Notes under the pieces: generated by a model
Told to the model about the DNA's origin: nothing
The model's database searches: none
Seen by the model: the letters and a program-made list of their open reading frames with translations, nothing else
Source: Datura wrightii
Taxonomy: Eukaryota; Streptophyta; Magnoliopsida; Solanales; Solanaceae
Direction of reading: 5' to 3'
Assembly (NCBI GenBank): GCA_035772735.1
Contig: JASDFA010000016.1
Location: 177,139,001-177,203,000 of the forward strand
Length of the DNA stretch: 64,000 nucleotides
Position numbers and translations under genes: made by a program
In this document: positions 10,801 through 22,962 of the stretch, in pieces
Layout of the letters: each line of letters begins with the position of its first letter
Position numbering within the stretch: the first letter of the stretch is position 1

Positions 10801-11330
10801 CTCCAGATGTAGTCACTGTATGTTATGAATATTTCACCTTAATGTTTATGCATTACTAGATTTAGGGGCTACCTTATCTTTTGTGACGCCCTATGTTGAT
10901 AGTAGTTTCGGAGTCAATCCCAAAATCCTATCAGAACCCTTCTCAATCTCTACTCTAGTCGGTGATTCAGTTATAGCTCGATGTGTATACAGAAATTACC
11001 CTATCATAGTCCTTGAGAAAGTCACCTAAGTAAATTTGGTAGAGCTAGCCATGAAAGATTTTGATGTTATCTTTGTCATTGATTGGCTACATGCATGTTA
11101 TGCCTCAGTAATTAGTAGAACTCGTGCGGTAGAGTTTTGGTTTTTGGGTGAGCCGGTCCTAGAGTGGGAGGGTAGTTTAGCTGTGCCGGTAGGTTGTTTC
11201 ATTTCCTACCTTAAGGCTAGAAAGATGATCTCTAAGCGTTGCGTGTACCATCTAGTTAGGGTCAAGGATGCTATATCTGAAACCCCAACTATCTAGTCAG
11301 TTCCTATAGTGTGTGAGTATCCAGAAGTGT
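10801..11330 (+). pseudogene. TK2 aspartic protease
   Basis: The motif ALLDLGATLSF is at about 10850, where DPGAT is the form in E3 and (as DPGAN) in TK1. It is followed by VELAMKDFDVIFVIDWLHACYA from 11036, where ILGMDWL is usual. A stop lies near 11028, before that segment. The changed catalytic neighbour and the broken frame indicate loss of activity. Confidence 0.82.
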
Positions 11331-12660
11331 TTCCAGATGATCTACTAGGAATTCCTCCCCAGCGGGAGATCGACTTTGGTATTGATCTTCTTCCCGACAC
11401 GTGACCTATATCTATTCCTCCTTATAGAATGGCTCCAGTTGAGCTAGAGGAGTTGAAGGAATAGTTGAAGGACCTCTTAGACAAGGGTTTCATCAGACCT
11501 AGCAAGTCCCCATGTGGTGCACCTGTTCTCTTTGTCTGGAAGGAGGATGGTTCCCTTTGAATGTGCATTGACTATCAGTAGTTGAACATGGTCACAATTA
11601 AGAACAGGTATCCCCTCCCTAGAATTGATGACTTGTTTGGCCAACTTCAGGGTGCCAGGTGTTTTTCAAAGGCCTCAAATCCGGATATCATCAGTTCAGG
11701 GTTAGAGAGAGTGACATCCCGAAGACAGTCTTCAGGACTCGGTATGGTCACTATGATTTTGCAGTTATGTATTTTGGACTAACAAATGCTCCTGCATCTT
11801 TTATGGATTTGATGAACATGGTGTTCAAACTGTATTTGGACATGTTCTTGATTGTGTTCATATATGACATTCTTATATATTCTCGGAGTGAGTATGAGCA
11901 TGCTGCTCATTTGAGGGTGGTGCTACAGACTCTTAAGGATCGCCAACTGTATGTTAAATTCAGCAAGTGTGAGTTTGGTTAAACTCAGTAGCATTTTTGG
12001 GTCATGTGGTGTCAAGTGAGGGTGTACAGGTGGACTTTCAAAAGATTGAATATGTGAAGAATTGGCCTAGATTAGTTAGTCCTTCGGATATCAGGTGTTT
12101 CTTGGGCTTAGCTGGTTACTACCAGAGGTTTATTGAAAAGTTTCATCCATTGCGGCATTGTTGACTAAGTTGACCCAAAAGAAAGTGAAGTTTTCAATGG
12201 TCAGAGGCCTATGAGAAGAGCTTCCAAGAGTTGAAGACTCAACTCACCTCAATATCAATGTTGACTCTACCTGAGGGTACCGATGGGTTTGTGGTATATT
12301 ATGACGCCTCGAGGATTGGACTTGGTTGTGTATTAATGCAGCATGGTTAAGTTATAGCCTATGCTTCTAGGCAGCTTAAGGTCCATGAAAAAACCATCCA
12401 ACTTACGACCTCGAATTGGCAGCGGTAGTATTTTCCTTGAAGATTTGGAGACACTATATGTATGGGGTCCATGTGGATGTGTTTACGGACCACAAAAGCC
12501 TATAGTACGTGTTTACCCAGAAGGATCTAAATCTACGTCAAAGAAGGTGGTTGGAGCTTCTTAAAGATTATGACATGAATGTCCTTTACCATCCAAGCAA
12601 GGCTAATGTGGTGGCTAACTCCCTTAGCAGACTTTCTATGGAGAGTGTGTCCCTTGTGGA
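11331..12660 (+). pseudogene. TK2 reverse transcriptase and RNase H
   Basis: RT is recognisable from IDFGIDLLPD through NRYPLPRIDDL, SGYHQFRVRES and YFGLTNAPASFMDL. The catalytic box reads VFIYDILIYS at about 11850: the first of the two Asp residues has become Tyr, which alone would abolish polymerase activity. RNase H follows with YYDAS, a region shifted at about 12400, FTDHKSL in another frame, and DLNLRQRRWLELLKDYDMN from 12509. There are at least five stops and several frameshifts. Confidence 0.85.
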
Positions 12661-14218
12661 TGAGGGGATAAAAGAGTTGGTGAGGGATGTGCATCATCTT
12701 GCACGAGTAGGAGTTCATCTAGTTTATTCGACAAATAGTTGTGTAATTGTTCATAATCGATTAGAATCTTCTTTGGTGACCGAAGTCAAGGCTAAGAAAG
12801 ACGAGGATCCTATTTTGGTTAACTTTAAGGAAGCGGTTCAGAATTAGAAGGTGGAGGTTTTCTCCCAAGGAGGAGATAGTGTCCTTTGATATCGGGGTCG
12901 ATTGTATGTCTTGAGTGTTGATGATTTGAGGGACCGGATGTTGCATGAGGCTTATGGTTCCCGATATTCTATACATCCAGGTGCTACCAAGATGTATCGT
13001 GACCTACAGGAAGTCTATTGGTGGAATGGCATGAAGAAGGACATAGTAGAGTTTGTGGCATAGCGTCCGAATTGTCAACAAGTGAAAGTTGAGCACTAAA
13101 GACCCGGAGGTGTGCTTCAAGACATTAGTATCCCCACTTGGAAGTGGGAGGAAATCAATATGGACTTCATTATAGGGTTGCCTCATACTCATCGACAGTA
13201 TGACTCTATTTGGATGGTTATAGATAGGTTGACTAAGGCAGCTCATTTTCTATAGGTCAAAACTACCAATTCAGCAAAGAATTATGCTAAATTGTATATT
13301 TGGAAGTTAGTTCGGTTTCATGGAGTGCCCTTGTCTATCATATCAGATAGAGGTACTTAGTTTACCTCCCAGTTTTGGAGGTCATTTCAGAAGGGACTCA
13401 GTACTCAAGTCAAACTTAGCACATCTTTCCATCAGCACATAGATGGTCAGGCTGCGCAGACTATTCAAACTCTTGAGCACATGTTGAGAGCATGTGTGAT
13501 TGATTTTAAAGATAGTTGGCATGAACATTTACCTTTCATTAAGTTTTCATATAACAACAACTACCATTCCAGCATTCAGATGGCTCCATTTGAGGCTCTT
13601 TATAGGCTGAGGTATAGATCGCCTATTGGTTGGTTCGAAGTCAGTGAAGCTATGTTGGTAGGACTAGATTCAATTCATGAGGCTATGAATAAAGTCTAGC
13701 TTATAAGGGAAAGGTTGAGAACAACTTAGAGTCGTCAAAAGTCCTATGCTGATGTGAGAAGGAGAGAACTTGAGTTTGAAGTTGATGACTGGGTGTTTCT
13801 GAAGGTATCTCCCATGAAGGGGGTGATGAGATTTGGAAAGAAGGGGAAACTTAGTCCCCATTATGTTGTCCCCTATAGGATTGTGAGACATGTTGGCAAG
13901 GTGGCTTATGAATTGGAGTTTCCCTCAGAATTGGCTTTAGTACATCTAGTTTTCCATGTATCGCTTTTAAAAACGTGCATGGGTGATCCGACTTTGATTG
14001 TTCCGGTGGAGAGAGTAGATGTGAAGGATAGCCTTAGCTATGAAGAAGTTCCTGTTGAAATACTTGATTGTTGGGTTCAGAAGCTAAGAAACAAAGAAAT
14101 AGCTTCAGTAAAGGTTTTGTGGAGAAATCAGCATGTTGAGGGAGCTATGTGGGAAGTCGAAGCAGATATGATGGTTAAATACCCGTATCTATTTCCTTCC
14201 GGTTCAGTTCATGCTTGA
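12661..14218 (+). pseudogene. TK2 integrase with chromodomain
   Basis: The HHCC domain is at about 12945-13090, with the first Cys of the CxxC region mutated by a nearby stop. The catalytic core shows MDFIIGLP and SDRGT followed by a stop. The third acidic position reads DGQAAQT where TK1 has DGQAERT, so the Glu is lost. From 13754 an open frame of 154 residues covers the end of integrase and a well-preserved chromodomain (VPVEILDCWVQKLRNKE ... WRNQHVEGAMWE). Confidence 0.86.
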
Positions 14219-14463
14219 GGTATCAGTTTCCTCCTTAGTACTATATTCAGTTTCATTTTCAGTTCATGTGTTCCAATTTCTTTCATGTATAGTGCATGCA
14301 TGTGTGATTCATTAGTTCAGTTCAATCATGTATTTCAGTTCGGAGTCAGTCACTCCGTCAGTTTTCATCTTTAGATGTTCAGTATTTGGGATAATATTCT
14401 ATTCCCAAGCTTTTTAGTATGTTCTTTCACATTCGAGGATGAATGTCCCCAAGGGGAAGATAT
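14219..14463 (+). mobile_element. TK2 3' untranslated region and polypurine tract
   Basis: This corresponds to 6174-6416 of TK1. It contains attcgaggatgaat and ends with the purine-rich tract ccaaggggaagat (about 14449-14461) before the LTR. Confidence 0.78.
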
Positions 14464-16600
14464 TATAGTACCCCAAAAGTCCCTAAGATCAGATCTGAGG
14501 GTTCAAGCAAAGAAAGTGGGAAAATGTTTCCCAAGTCACAAGATGAGTCATCCAGTGACCCGTAGGGAGATATCACATTTCGTTAAGTGACTCGTGAAGT
14601 AAGGAAAAGTTGAAGAAGACTCGTGGTATGGGGGTGACCACGAAAGGCAGCCACGAGTTTTGATCTGACTCCACGACTCATGGAGTTGGTCGTGACCAGG
14701 AGCTGAGTTAGAGATTGAATTTTGGCAGAAGACTTAACGACTAGGACTCAATGACTCGTCAAGTTCACCATGATTCGTGATGTCACTCGTGGTGACTGGC
14801 AGTGTCCATTTTCCCTGCATTTTAGTAAGGGTGTTTTTCGTAATTCCTAAGCCCTTAGGTCCTAAAATACGTTGTTTTAAGCTCAGTTAGGAGGGTTTTA
14901 AGAGTACTTAACCTATCATAATCCTTTCCGTTCCATGTATGCAAGATTAGACTGCACCATTGGAGATCAAGCTTGAGAATTTCCTAGGTTCTTCCCCAAA
15001 TCTCTTGGGCAATCAAGAAAGGGTGTGAAATCAAAATTTTCAGGTATGTAGGATTATGAATGAGAGTTTCTCTTCACTCTCATGCCTAATTCTCTTCTCA
15101 ATTTCATGAATTCAAGGATGTGATTTCATGGGGTTTCAACCCACTGATGAAATCCTCTATGTATCTATCATGGGTAAATTCTATTCATGTTTCTAATGAT
15201 GTTTTAAGATTCATGAGCATGGTTTATACTGATTTTTTAAAGTTTTAGGAATATGATGCCCAATTATGCAAGTTTCATGAAAAGTTGAGATTATGATCTA
15301 TGTTTTCAAGCATGATGAGATGCCTATTATGAAAGTATGATTATGAATTACCGATGTATATATCCATTTTTTTGAATATCAAGTCTATTTCAAGCATGTT
15401 AAAGTTTGGGGAAGCCCATATGATCAACTATTTTTCATGATTTACTTTAATTTCATGATATTAGCTTACCACATGTTTTTGGAGTCTAGACTCCCACTTT
15501 TCAGCTTATGGTATGGTTTGAGACAAGGCTTCTCATGTTATGTTTTCCGATTATGTATGTAATGTTGTGATTCAAGTTCGTTGAAAAATGATGGTTCAGC
15601 TTCAAAAAATGATGGAGAGCATATGCATGTTTTTGGGAGCAGTGTCTAGCATCGAGTAGGCTAAGGGTTCAGTTAACCCTGTGCCTCAGAACTACGTGTA
15701 TGTTCAGATTCTTTAGGACATCCCTTGTGAGCTTTCTCTACCCCCGAGGGGCGTTCAGGTTAATATCAATATCATGGTAGCACCCTTATCCCTGGCAAGG
15801 CTTTGGATGGCTCTGCCCATTTGAGTGTAATAGTGGAGACCACGTAAGCTTTATCGTGGTAATGTCAATTATATGACGAGTCTCTCATTGTTCCTCATGA
15901 TTTCAGTAATGCATGTTCATTAGTCATGGTATTATGTTTTCAGCAGGTTTGACCCAATGTTCAATTTTACTCATGTTTATTAGTTTTAGCTTTGGGTCAT
16001 TCAAATCAATTATGATATGCAGTTATGTTGAAATCATGTTTTTAGATAATAGCATGCAAGCCTTACTCTCAGAATTCTTATGATAAAATGTTTTATGTTA
16101 TGCATGATTCTCGATTTTACTTATTTAGTGGTTTTACTTACCTTGCATACTCAGTACTCTCAAGTACTGAAGACATACTCTATGCTGTATCATTTCATGA
16201 TACAGGCTCGGACGTTCAGGTTAGTCCCGCCGATAGCCAGATCCTCAGAGTTAGCATCTGTCAGCTTATTGGTGAGTCCTCATCCTTTGAGGACCTTCTC
16301 ATCCGTTTATCATCAGTATTATTAGTTTTAGTTTATTAATGAGTTAGTTGGGGTCTTGTCCCATCAACTTTTCAGTTTGTAGAGGCTTATCTGACATAGT
16401 ATGTATTCAACTTCAAATTAGTTTTATGTATTCTATTGTTTAGATATTATAGTTATTCAAACTTCTGCTATTTCAAATATTAGATTTCCGCAGTTATTGT
16501 GTTGAGCTTTAGTTGTCATATTCATGCCATGGATCGACTTGGAGTCATTTATGGTTCTAGGTTCAGTGTTTAGATCCAGGCCTATGTTCAGGCCGTGACA
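14464..16600 (+). repeat. 3' LTR of TK2
   Basis: This 2137-bp LTR aligns without gaps to the TK1 LTR at its start (TG has become TA) and ends ccgtgaca. It contains GACTCRT/ACGACTCGT words (about 14530-14790), a donor-hairpin module at 15041-15083 and the conserved 3' half shared with 8277-9369. After 16600 the sequence changes to E3 gag, so the TK1/TK2 block was inserted there. The 5-bp flank caaac (16601-16605) should recur left of the window. Confidence 0.85.
15041..15083 (+). promoter_or_regulatory. Predicted leader 5' splice site with perfect hairpin
   Basis: The donor CAG|GTATGT has its intron G at 15044. Sixteen nt later a perfect 8-bp stem forms between atgagagt (15060-15067) and actctcat (15076-15083), with an 8-nt loop. 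The stem sequence differs from those of TK1, TK5 and TK6, but the position is the same. Confidence 0.55.
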
Positions 16601-17815
16601 CAAACAAGGGCTCAGACTAGGGCATAGTCCAATCCTCATCCTAAAGTTGTGAATGGGAGTCATCCCCGATTTGCTGCTCCGGAGCGAGTACAAGACAGGT
16701 TGTTTAGGATGCTCCACTGATAGTGCCAGCTGTTGTACCTATTGTTGCCCTGCCTACGGATGTAGTGATGAGATTGTTGAATGTGTTAATGGCTTTGGTG
16801 CCTAATCATGGTGGACTTCCAGTTCCTCAAACTACTTCAAAAGTGCAAATACAAGTTCAGTTGAATGTTGCAGCTACACAGATACCTTAGTTGACCCCTC
16901 AGTCGACTGTTCATTCAGTTGCAACTACTGGGAAATCCAAAGATCTTAAGAATTTCATGGATCTTAAGCCACCAGAGTTCGATGTGATGCCAACTTCTAT
17001 TGAGCCTTAGAAGTTCATTGACTGTTGTTAAAAGATACTGACTATATTGGGGTTGAAAGAGATTCGAGGTTTGGAATTTACCACTTTCTTATTCTCAAGG
17101 TCTGTAGAGGCATGGTGGAATTTAGTTCAGAGAGGCAGACAAGTAGGGTTACCACATATCACTTGGTTAGCATTTTCAACAATGTTTAAGGACAGGTTCA
17201 TTCCCTTGAGCAAATAAGACGACATGAGATGTCAGTATAATAATCTACGCCAGAGAGCTATGACAGTTATAGAGTACGAGGATAAGTTCACCTAGTTATC
17301 TAGGTATGTTCCATTTTTAGTTGAAGACTCAAGGGAGAAGGTGAGATGATTCGTGGATGGATTTGAGCATCATTACCATAGTTCTGTGATACGAGATGTG
17401 CGAAGTGGTACATATTCAGACGTAGTTGACACTACCCTCCATTGTGAGTGCTATTTAGAAATGTAAAGAGCTAAGTGAGAAAGAAAAAGGGCACGTAACA
17501 CGGGCAAGTTTAATGGTGCTCTATTTGGGGGCACGAATGACCATCATCGTGGGCAATCCAGGCCAACGCAGTTAGAGTCAATGGTACAGTCTTTGAGAGG
17601 TGATAATCTAGCTAGACAGGTTCAACAACAGATGCAGAGAAAGGGTAACAACTCATATCAGTCAAGTCCATATCTAAAGTGTCCTAATTGTGGTAGGCAT
17701 CATGGTAGTCATTGCTATGGGGTTGCTGGTCCTTGTTTTACTTGTGGTAAAAAGGGGCATATTGCTAGATATTGTCCTAAGGGGAACTTTGGTACTATTT
17801 AGGCTACAATATATT
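16601..17815 (+). pseudogene. gag: E3 gag (5' end removed by TK1/TK2 block)
   Basis: The frame enters at QTRAQTRA, typical of the basic amino end of such gags, followed by a stop. The capsid domain is seen as FMDLKPPEFDV, EAWWNLVQRG and YEDKFTQ-like text with stops at several sites. An open stretch from 17581 carries two zinc-knuckle-like motifs, CPNCGRHHGSHC and a full CCHC (CFTCGKKGHIARYC), at about 17680-17775. Codon text and motifs differ clearly from the TK family, so E3 is another chromovirus lineage. It ends at a TAG at 17800-17802. Confidence 0.82.
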
Positions 17816-18684
17816 TGCAGGGAACTGCTATGGTACACCTGCTCAGGCTCAGTCAGCTAGGGTCGCTCAACAGGGTGCTCGTGGATAGGGTTGACAAGGT
17901 ATACAGCTTGCTCAACGAGAAGATGAACCAACGAGATTCTTCTCTATGGCCAGATAGGATATCGAGGCATCTAAAGCAGTAGTCACAGGTATTATCATTG
18001 TCAATTCTCATGGGGCACATGCTCTTATTGATCCTGGTTATACATATTCGTACGTATCTCCATCTTTTGCTATATTCTTAGAAGGAAGAGTTGAGTTTCT
18101 TATTGTTCCATATTAGGTTATGACCCCATTGGAGAGACTTTGGCAGTGGATGAGTTTATAGAGATTGTATAATATCTGTTCAGGATAGGGACGCCGTAGT
18201 TGATCTACTAAAGTTTCCCATGTCTGACTTTGATGTGATTATGGGTATGGATGGTTATCATCATGTTATGCTTTAGTTGATTGATATTCTAAGCTTATAA
18301 GTTTTAATTTTCCTGGAGAACCACCTTTAGTATGGAAAGGCTTCATTGCTTTGACCCAAGGAAAGATAATATATTATGTAAAGGCACGTCGAATGATTAA
18401 TCATGGGTGTTTGGGTTTTATTGCTATCGTTCATGATACTCGAGCGGAGGATGTTAATATTGGCAGTGTTCCTATTGTTAGAGAAATTGTTGATGTATTT
18501 CCAGAGGATTTGCCTGGGCTACCCCCAATAAGAAAAATTGAGTTCAACATTGATTTAGTCCTAGGAACTTAACCTATTTCTATTCCTCTATACCATATGG
18601 CCCAACTGAGTTGAGAGAACTAAAGGTTCAACTCCAAGAGCTACTTGGTAAGGGGTTCAACAAGCCTACTGTATTGCCTTGGGG
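17816..18684 (+). pseudogene. E3 protease and start of reverse transcriptase
   Basis: The protease motif ALIDPGYTYSY lies at about 18020-18055. Stops and shifts follow, then an open frame from 18351 covers the linker (YYVKARRMINHGC, EDLPGLPP). The RT entry (RELKVQLQELL ... LPWGA) runs to 18684, where At2 interrupts it. The next residues of the same RT motif resume at 35914, so the join is exact at the codon level apart from the 5-bp duplication. Confidence 0.83.
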
Positions 18685-18689
18685 TGCAC
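18685..18689. repeat. Target-site duplication of At2 (left copy)
   Basis: The sequence tgcac immediately precedes the LTR terminus TG at 18690. The identical tgcac is at 35909-35913, right after the CA that ends the other LTR. A 5-bp perfect duplication is expected for Ty3/gypsy integration. Confidence 0.92.
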
Positions 18690-19737
18690 TGTTGGGACTA
18701 CGCCCAAGCGCACACGCAAGCGTACGTGGTCTTACAAGTAATACAGTGGTCCTTTTTAAGAGCCGGATGTCGAACCCACAGGGACTGGACCAATTTAGCT
18801 AATTATCAAGTTAAAGTGTGATATTAACTTTCGCAAGTGTTGATATAGACTTTCTCGATAAAGTTTAATTAAGTCTAGGGGTGGTCACAGAAATACTCTG
18901 AAGTAATTCAAGGAGCGACTAGAGCTAAGGCCAGATAATCATGCGATACTACGCTTTGTAATGGTTTAAGTATGGAATTATCAATTATCGTCTCACATAA
19001 TTACAATTGCATGTTCATGGTCTTTCGAGCCTCTAAACACGACAAACTAGCCTCACAACTACATCATTGAGCGGGGATGTGACATTCTAGTTCGTGGGCA
19101 ATTCAATTATGGGAATGTGGTTTACGGGGTTTATGCTCTTGATTAGGGACTTTTGTACCTCTAATCATTTAACTCAACTTATCTTAACAACTACTTATTC
19201 GAGTGGTGGAGTGACAATTCTAACTTGATTTCTTATTATCATCCCGTTTTATCAACCAAGCAAGGCAAATTAGGTATAATTTCTTATCCTAACCGCGAAT
19301 TATATCGTAAGATACAAACTTGCTCCCTACATTCTTTATTCTTGCCTAGGTTTACTTTCTCAAGCTTTTATCTAGGTGTAACGTGTGTGTTTTCATGGCG
19401 ATCAATCATAAAAACAACCATAATTAAGAACGTAAGACAAAACAACAATTAATAACTTAAAACCCAAAACAAATTCACATAGTCACAATCATATCTTGTG
19501 GCCTCAACCCTACAGGAAGGGTTCTAGCCACTCAAGTTCGTATAATTACAAGAAAACATAATTAACGTAACATACTTACAAGAATTGGTAGAAGAGAAGA
19601 TGAAATTTATGAACCCAAGGTGAGTTCTCCCACTTCTCCCTTCACTCCTTGATAGTTTTTCAGAAATATTACGTGACAAAATATTTTTAGGAGCTAAGGG
19701 ACCTATGTATAGTAAATGAGAGGTGTATAAAATTATG
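18690..19737 (-). repeat. At2 3' LTR, first part (split by At1)
   Basis: This matches 34395-35442 base for base with few differences: 6 by hand count in the first 170. It breaks exactly where At1 starts. The TATA box equivalent of 35408-35416 reads acctatgtat here (19701-19710), with one substitution in the TATA core. A 75-residue open frame at 19225-19452 also occurs in the other LTR at 34930-35157, but it is LTR sequence, not a gene. Confidence 0.9.
19733..19737. repeat. Target-site duplication of At1 (left copy)
   Basis: ttatg precedes At1 and ttatt (29423-29427) follows it. The uninterrupted LTR at 35439-35443 reads ttatg. One base has changed in the right copy. Confidence 0.85.
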
Positions 19738-21148
19738 TGTTCGGTGTATTTCACAACTACACGCAAGTGCACGTGGTCAAACAGGTAATAAAGTGGCTCA
19801 AGTAAGCCAAATATCGATCCTACAGGGACTGGACTAAGGTAGCAATCTAATCAAGTGTCAATAAACTTTAACTCTAAAATGCAGACAACAGTGTGAAGAA
19901 GATTTTGATATTTTGTTTCCTAATTTTATACTAAGTCTAAAACGAATATACAATTTGAGTCTGAACTATAAGTATGAGCATGCTGAGGCTAAAATGAACA
20001 TGTAGAGAAATAAAGTATCGATACAATTTGATAAATCTTTCCTCCGGTTGCTAGTCAAGAATTATTGCCTATGGATTAAAACTCTCGTATTTAACCCAAC
20101 TTAAGAATCATGAACCTTCCACCTACATCTCTGTGATTAAAAAGAAATTCATGTTCTAGCCATACAAAACCGATTCCTTAATTGACTAATACGACTTTCA
20201 GGTATATCTCTATCCAGAAGGTAAATCAATTCTCAATTTTCCCAAACTAAGGAAAGATCATATCCTATCAATTCACAACTTTCCAATTTCTTGCTCTCTC
20301 GAGTGAAACCGGACTTTTTAGATATACATTAACATTGGCCACACATTAATGCAGTAAGAACAAGAATCAATAGAACAACCATGGAAGACAAGATGAAAAA
20401 CCAATTGATCAATAATTACATTTCAATACAAATGTTCTTAACCTCAGCAAGAAGTGAATTTAGCCACTCATTTGTGGATTAAACATCATCAAATGAGTGT
20501 AAATCATACAAACAATTGAAATAAAGGAGAAAGAGATAGAGAAGAACCCTAAGATTTTCGTCCCCTCAACTGCCTGTAACCCACGTTCTTGCTCAACTCA
20601 CTCAGCCTTCTTAAAAATGAACCTAAGTGTTCTATTTATACTAGTGGGAATTTTTCCCGAAATAACAAGCAATGTGTCACGGAGTGCATCGCGGAGCACT
20701 GCCTCCGTGACACGCCACCAACGCGGACCTTCACTGGAATCCGGTCGTCCAGGTATTAAAGCCCAATGTGGCACGGCGTGCAACGCGGGGCTAGGCCAAT
20801 GTGCCACGGCCCCAACGCGCACCTTCACTGGAATTTAGCTTATTTTCAGCATCCGGGCAGAATGCATCCGCGATGGCAGCGTGACACGGCTCCATCGCGG
20901 AGCCCCTTTAATTTGTGCTTTCCTTGTGCTCTTGTCCTTGCTCGCTTCCGAGTCCAATCCCGATTTCTCCCAACATGCATCTTAGCTTCATAAAATTATA
21001 TTTTTCCTGCAAAACAACGCTAATCATGTTGGTTAATATAATTCACATTTTATTACAATTCACATGAGAATGTACAAACATCGATAGATAAACAAGACAA
21101 AATGATACATTTGAGTATCACTTGGGCATATAAATCTGCCCAAGATCA
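19738..21148 (-). repeat. At1 3' LTR
   Basis: On the plus strand it reads tgttcggtgtattt ... cccaagatca. It pairs with 28013-29422. It holds a TATA box (20632-20640, minus), GC-rich CACG palindromic words (about 20660-20905) and the U5 motif tcgatcctacaggga at about 19813-19827. Confidence 0.92.
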
Positions 21149-21162
21149 CTTACCCAACACTT
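21149..21162 (-). other. At1 polypurine tract
   Basis: On the minus strand this reads aagtgttgggtaag, directly upstream of the 3' LTR. It differs from the tract of element A by a single base (gttggg for gtgggg). Confidence 0.8.
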
Positions 21163-22962
21163 AAATCCTTGTTTGTCCCCGATCAATAATCTTACACCTC
21201 ATGCGATTGACACCCAATCATGGCTACTTTGGTTCGACAATTCAAGCTACGGTTATACCGATTATTTAATATAGCAAATCATCAAGAAAACATGCATAGT
21301 CTTATCAATACAATGACCTTCAACACATTATGACCTCCTAGACTCAAGAATCGACTCTCGATCTCGGCAAACTCATGCAAATCAACTGATCAAGACATCC
21401 GACACGAAATTAAATCTCTCATCAAGCATGTGCCCTCACAACACAAGAGAATTTCCCCTTTTTTTCAACCATATGATCTCAAAAACATTATATGCAAGGG
21501 CATATGAACACGATTTCGCTCTCTCTCCCAAAGAATTCACATGCATCATGTCATGACCCATAAGCTTGCCTCTAGTGTATTACTCCACTAATATAAGGAC
21601 GAGTGATGTAAGATCACGTAGGACTTAACGAGTTGTAATGTAAGCTACAGAACTAGTAAATACTGGGCTAACCAATAATAACAACCAGCATTCTTAAGGC
21701 TTTTTCAATACATCCCATCAACCTTATGGGCATTGTTTCTTCCTTCATCCTCCCATTCTTGAAGTCTGTCTTTATTTTTGTTCCCATGTCTTTAAGAACA
21801 CTCAAATTAATAACAAAGATTAGTTATACGTCTTCATTATATTTAATTTATAGCAAGTGCACCTTTGACCTTTTCTTTCCTTTCATCACTTTGCTTTTTC
21901 TTTTCTTTTCGCAATTCTCACTCCTTGACACTATGGGAAAATTATTTTTTTTTTCTTGAGCGCTTAAGAGTTTTGGATCAAATTCACGGATAATGAAAGA
22001 AGGGGTTAAGCTCAGTTTACACCTTTTTGACAAAAGAAAAAAATAGTCTAAAGGCTCAATGGGCTAACTAGGATGTACATTCAAGGTAGGTACGATAATG
22101 GAAAAACTTTTGGTTAAATCAAAGAAATGCCTACATCCTTTCCTACAACACACATCCTTCATTTCGTTTCGTACACACACCAGACAAGTTCTAGACACTT
22201 CACAATAGCATGGAAGTATCGAAACCTCACCACACACTCATTGCACATGCTCAACTCAAGACATATTCACAGACTCTTCAATCAGCTAATTACAAGAATT
22301 CAAACATTAAGCCTCAATCACACCGAATCAAACTATACAGTCTAGATATCTTAACATGTTTACAAGGTTGCATGCTTTCATATGAATCACCTTTGCATTT
22401 TAAATATCATGTACAACACACAACAAGAATTTCACAACCATAAAGTAACGACATGTTTGGGATACAAGCAAACAAAACAAAAAATTAAAAGACAAAAACT
22501 ACTCCTATCGACTACATTTCTCTTAAGACGGTCGTCATCCATTCATCATAGGGAACGGTCACTAATTACGACTTCGGTTCAATGGGACTATTCTCGGTAA
22601 AAGAACCGAAAACAAACGCTGAGAAACCCAATCATAAAAATAATTGAACGACAAAAAGAAAAAAATATGAAAAATTTTAAACATATCGATGATTTCGATT
22701 AAAAAAAAATATTTACACAACCAGCTAACAACATTCAACAGCACACAACAACTTCACATTAATTACAATACAGAACATACACCAATACAGAACATACACA
22801 ATAATCACAGGGTCACAAATTTAGCACCACAACAGAACAAAAACATAAGTAACAACAAAACAACCAGCACCTAACTACTCCCACCCCACACTTAAATCGA
22901 ACACTGTCCCCAATGTTCATAAAATTCAGTATAGCACACAAGTGGGTGGTGAAACTCCCTGA
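21163..22962 (-). mobile_element. At1 3' non-coding region
   Basis: This is 1.8 kb without coding potential. The part to about 21560 matches 1-396, and 21300-22300 resembles 29990-31000 of At2, so At1 and At2 share a related 3' region. Near the ORF3 end the motif ccaccccacacttaa (22881-22895) repeats a polypurine-tract-like sequence. Small frames here are overlapping shadows or non-conserved. Confidence 0.7.

Noticed and set aside
19225..19452. 75-residue open frame, also at 34930-35157
   Set aside because: It lies in both At2 LTRs, so it is duplicated with the LTR. There is no known domain and no start context. Conservation reflects recent LTR identity only.
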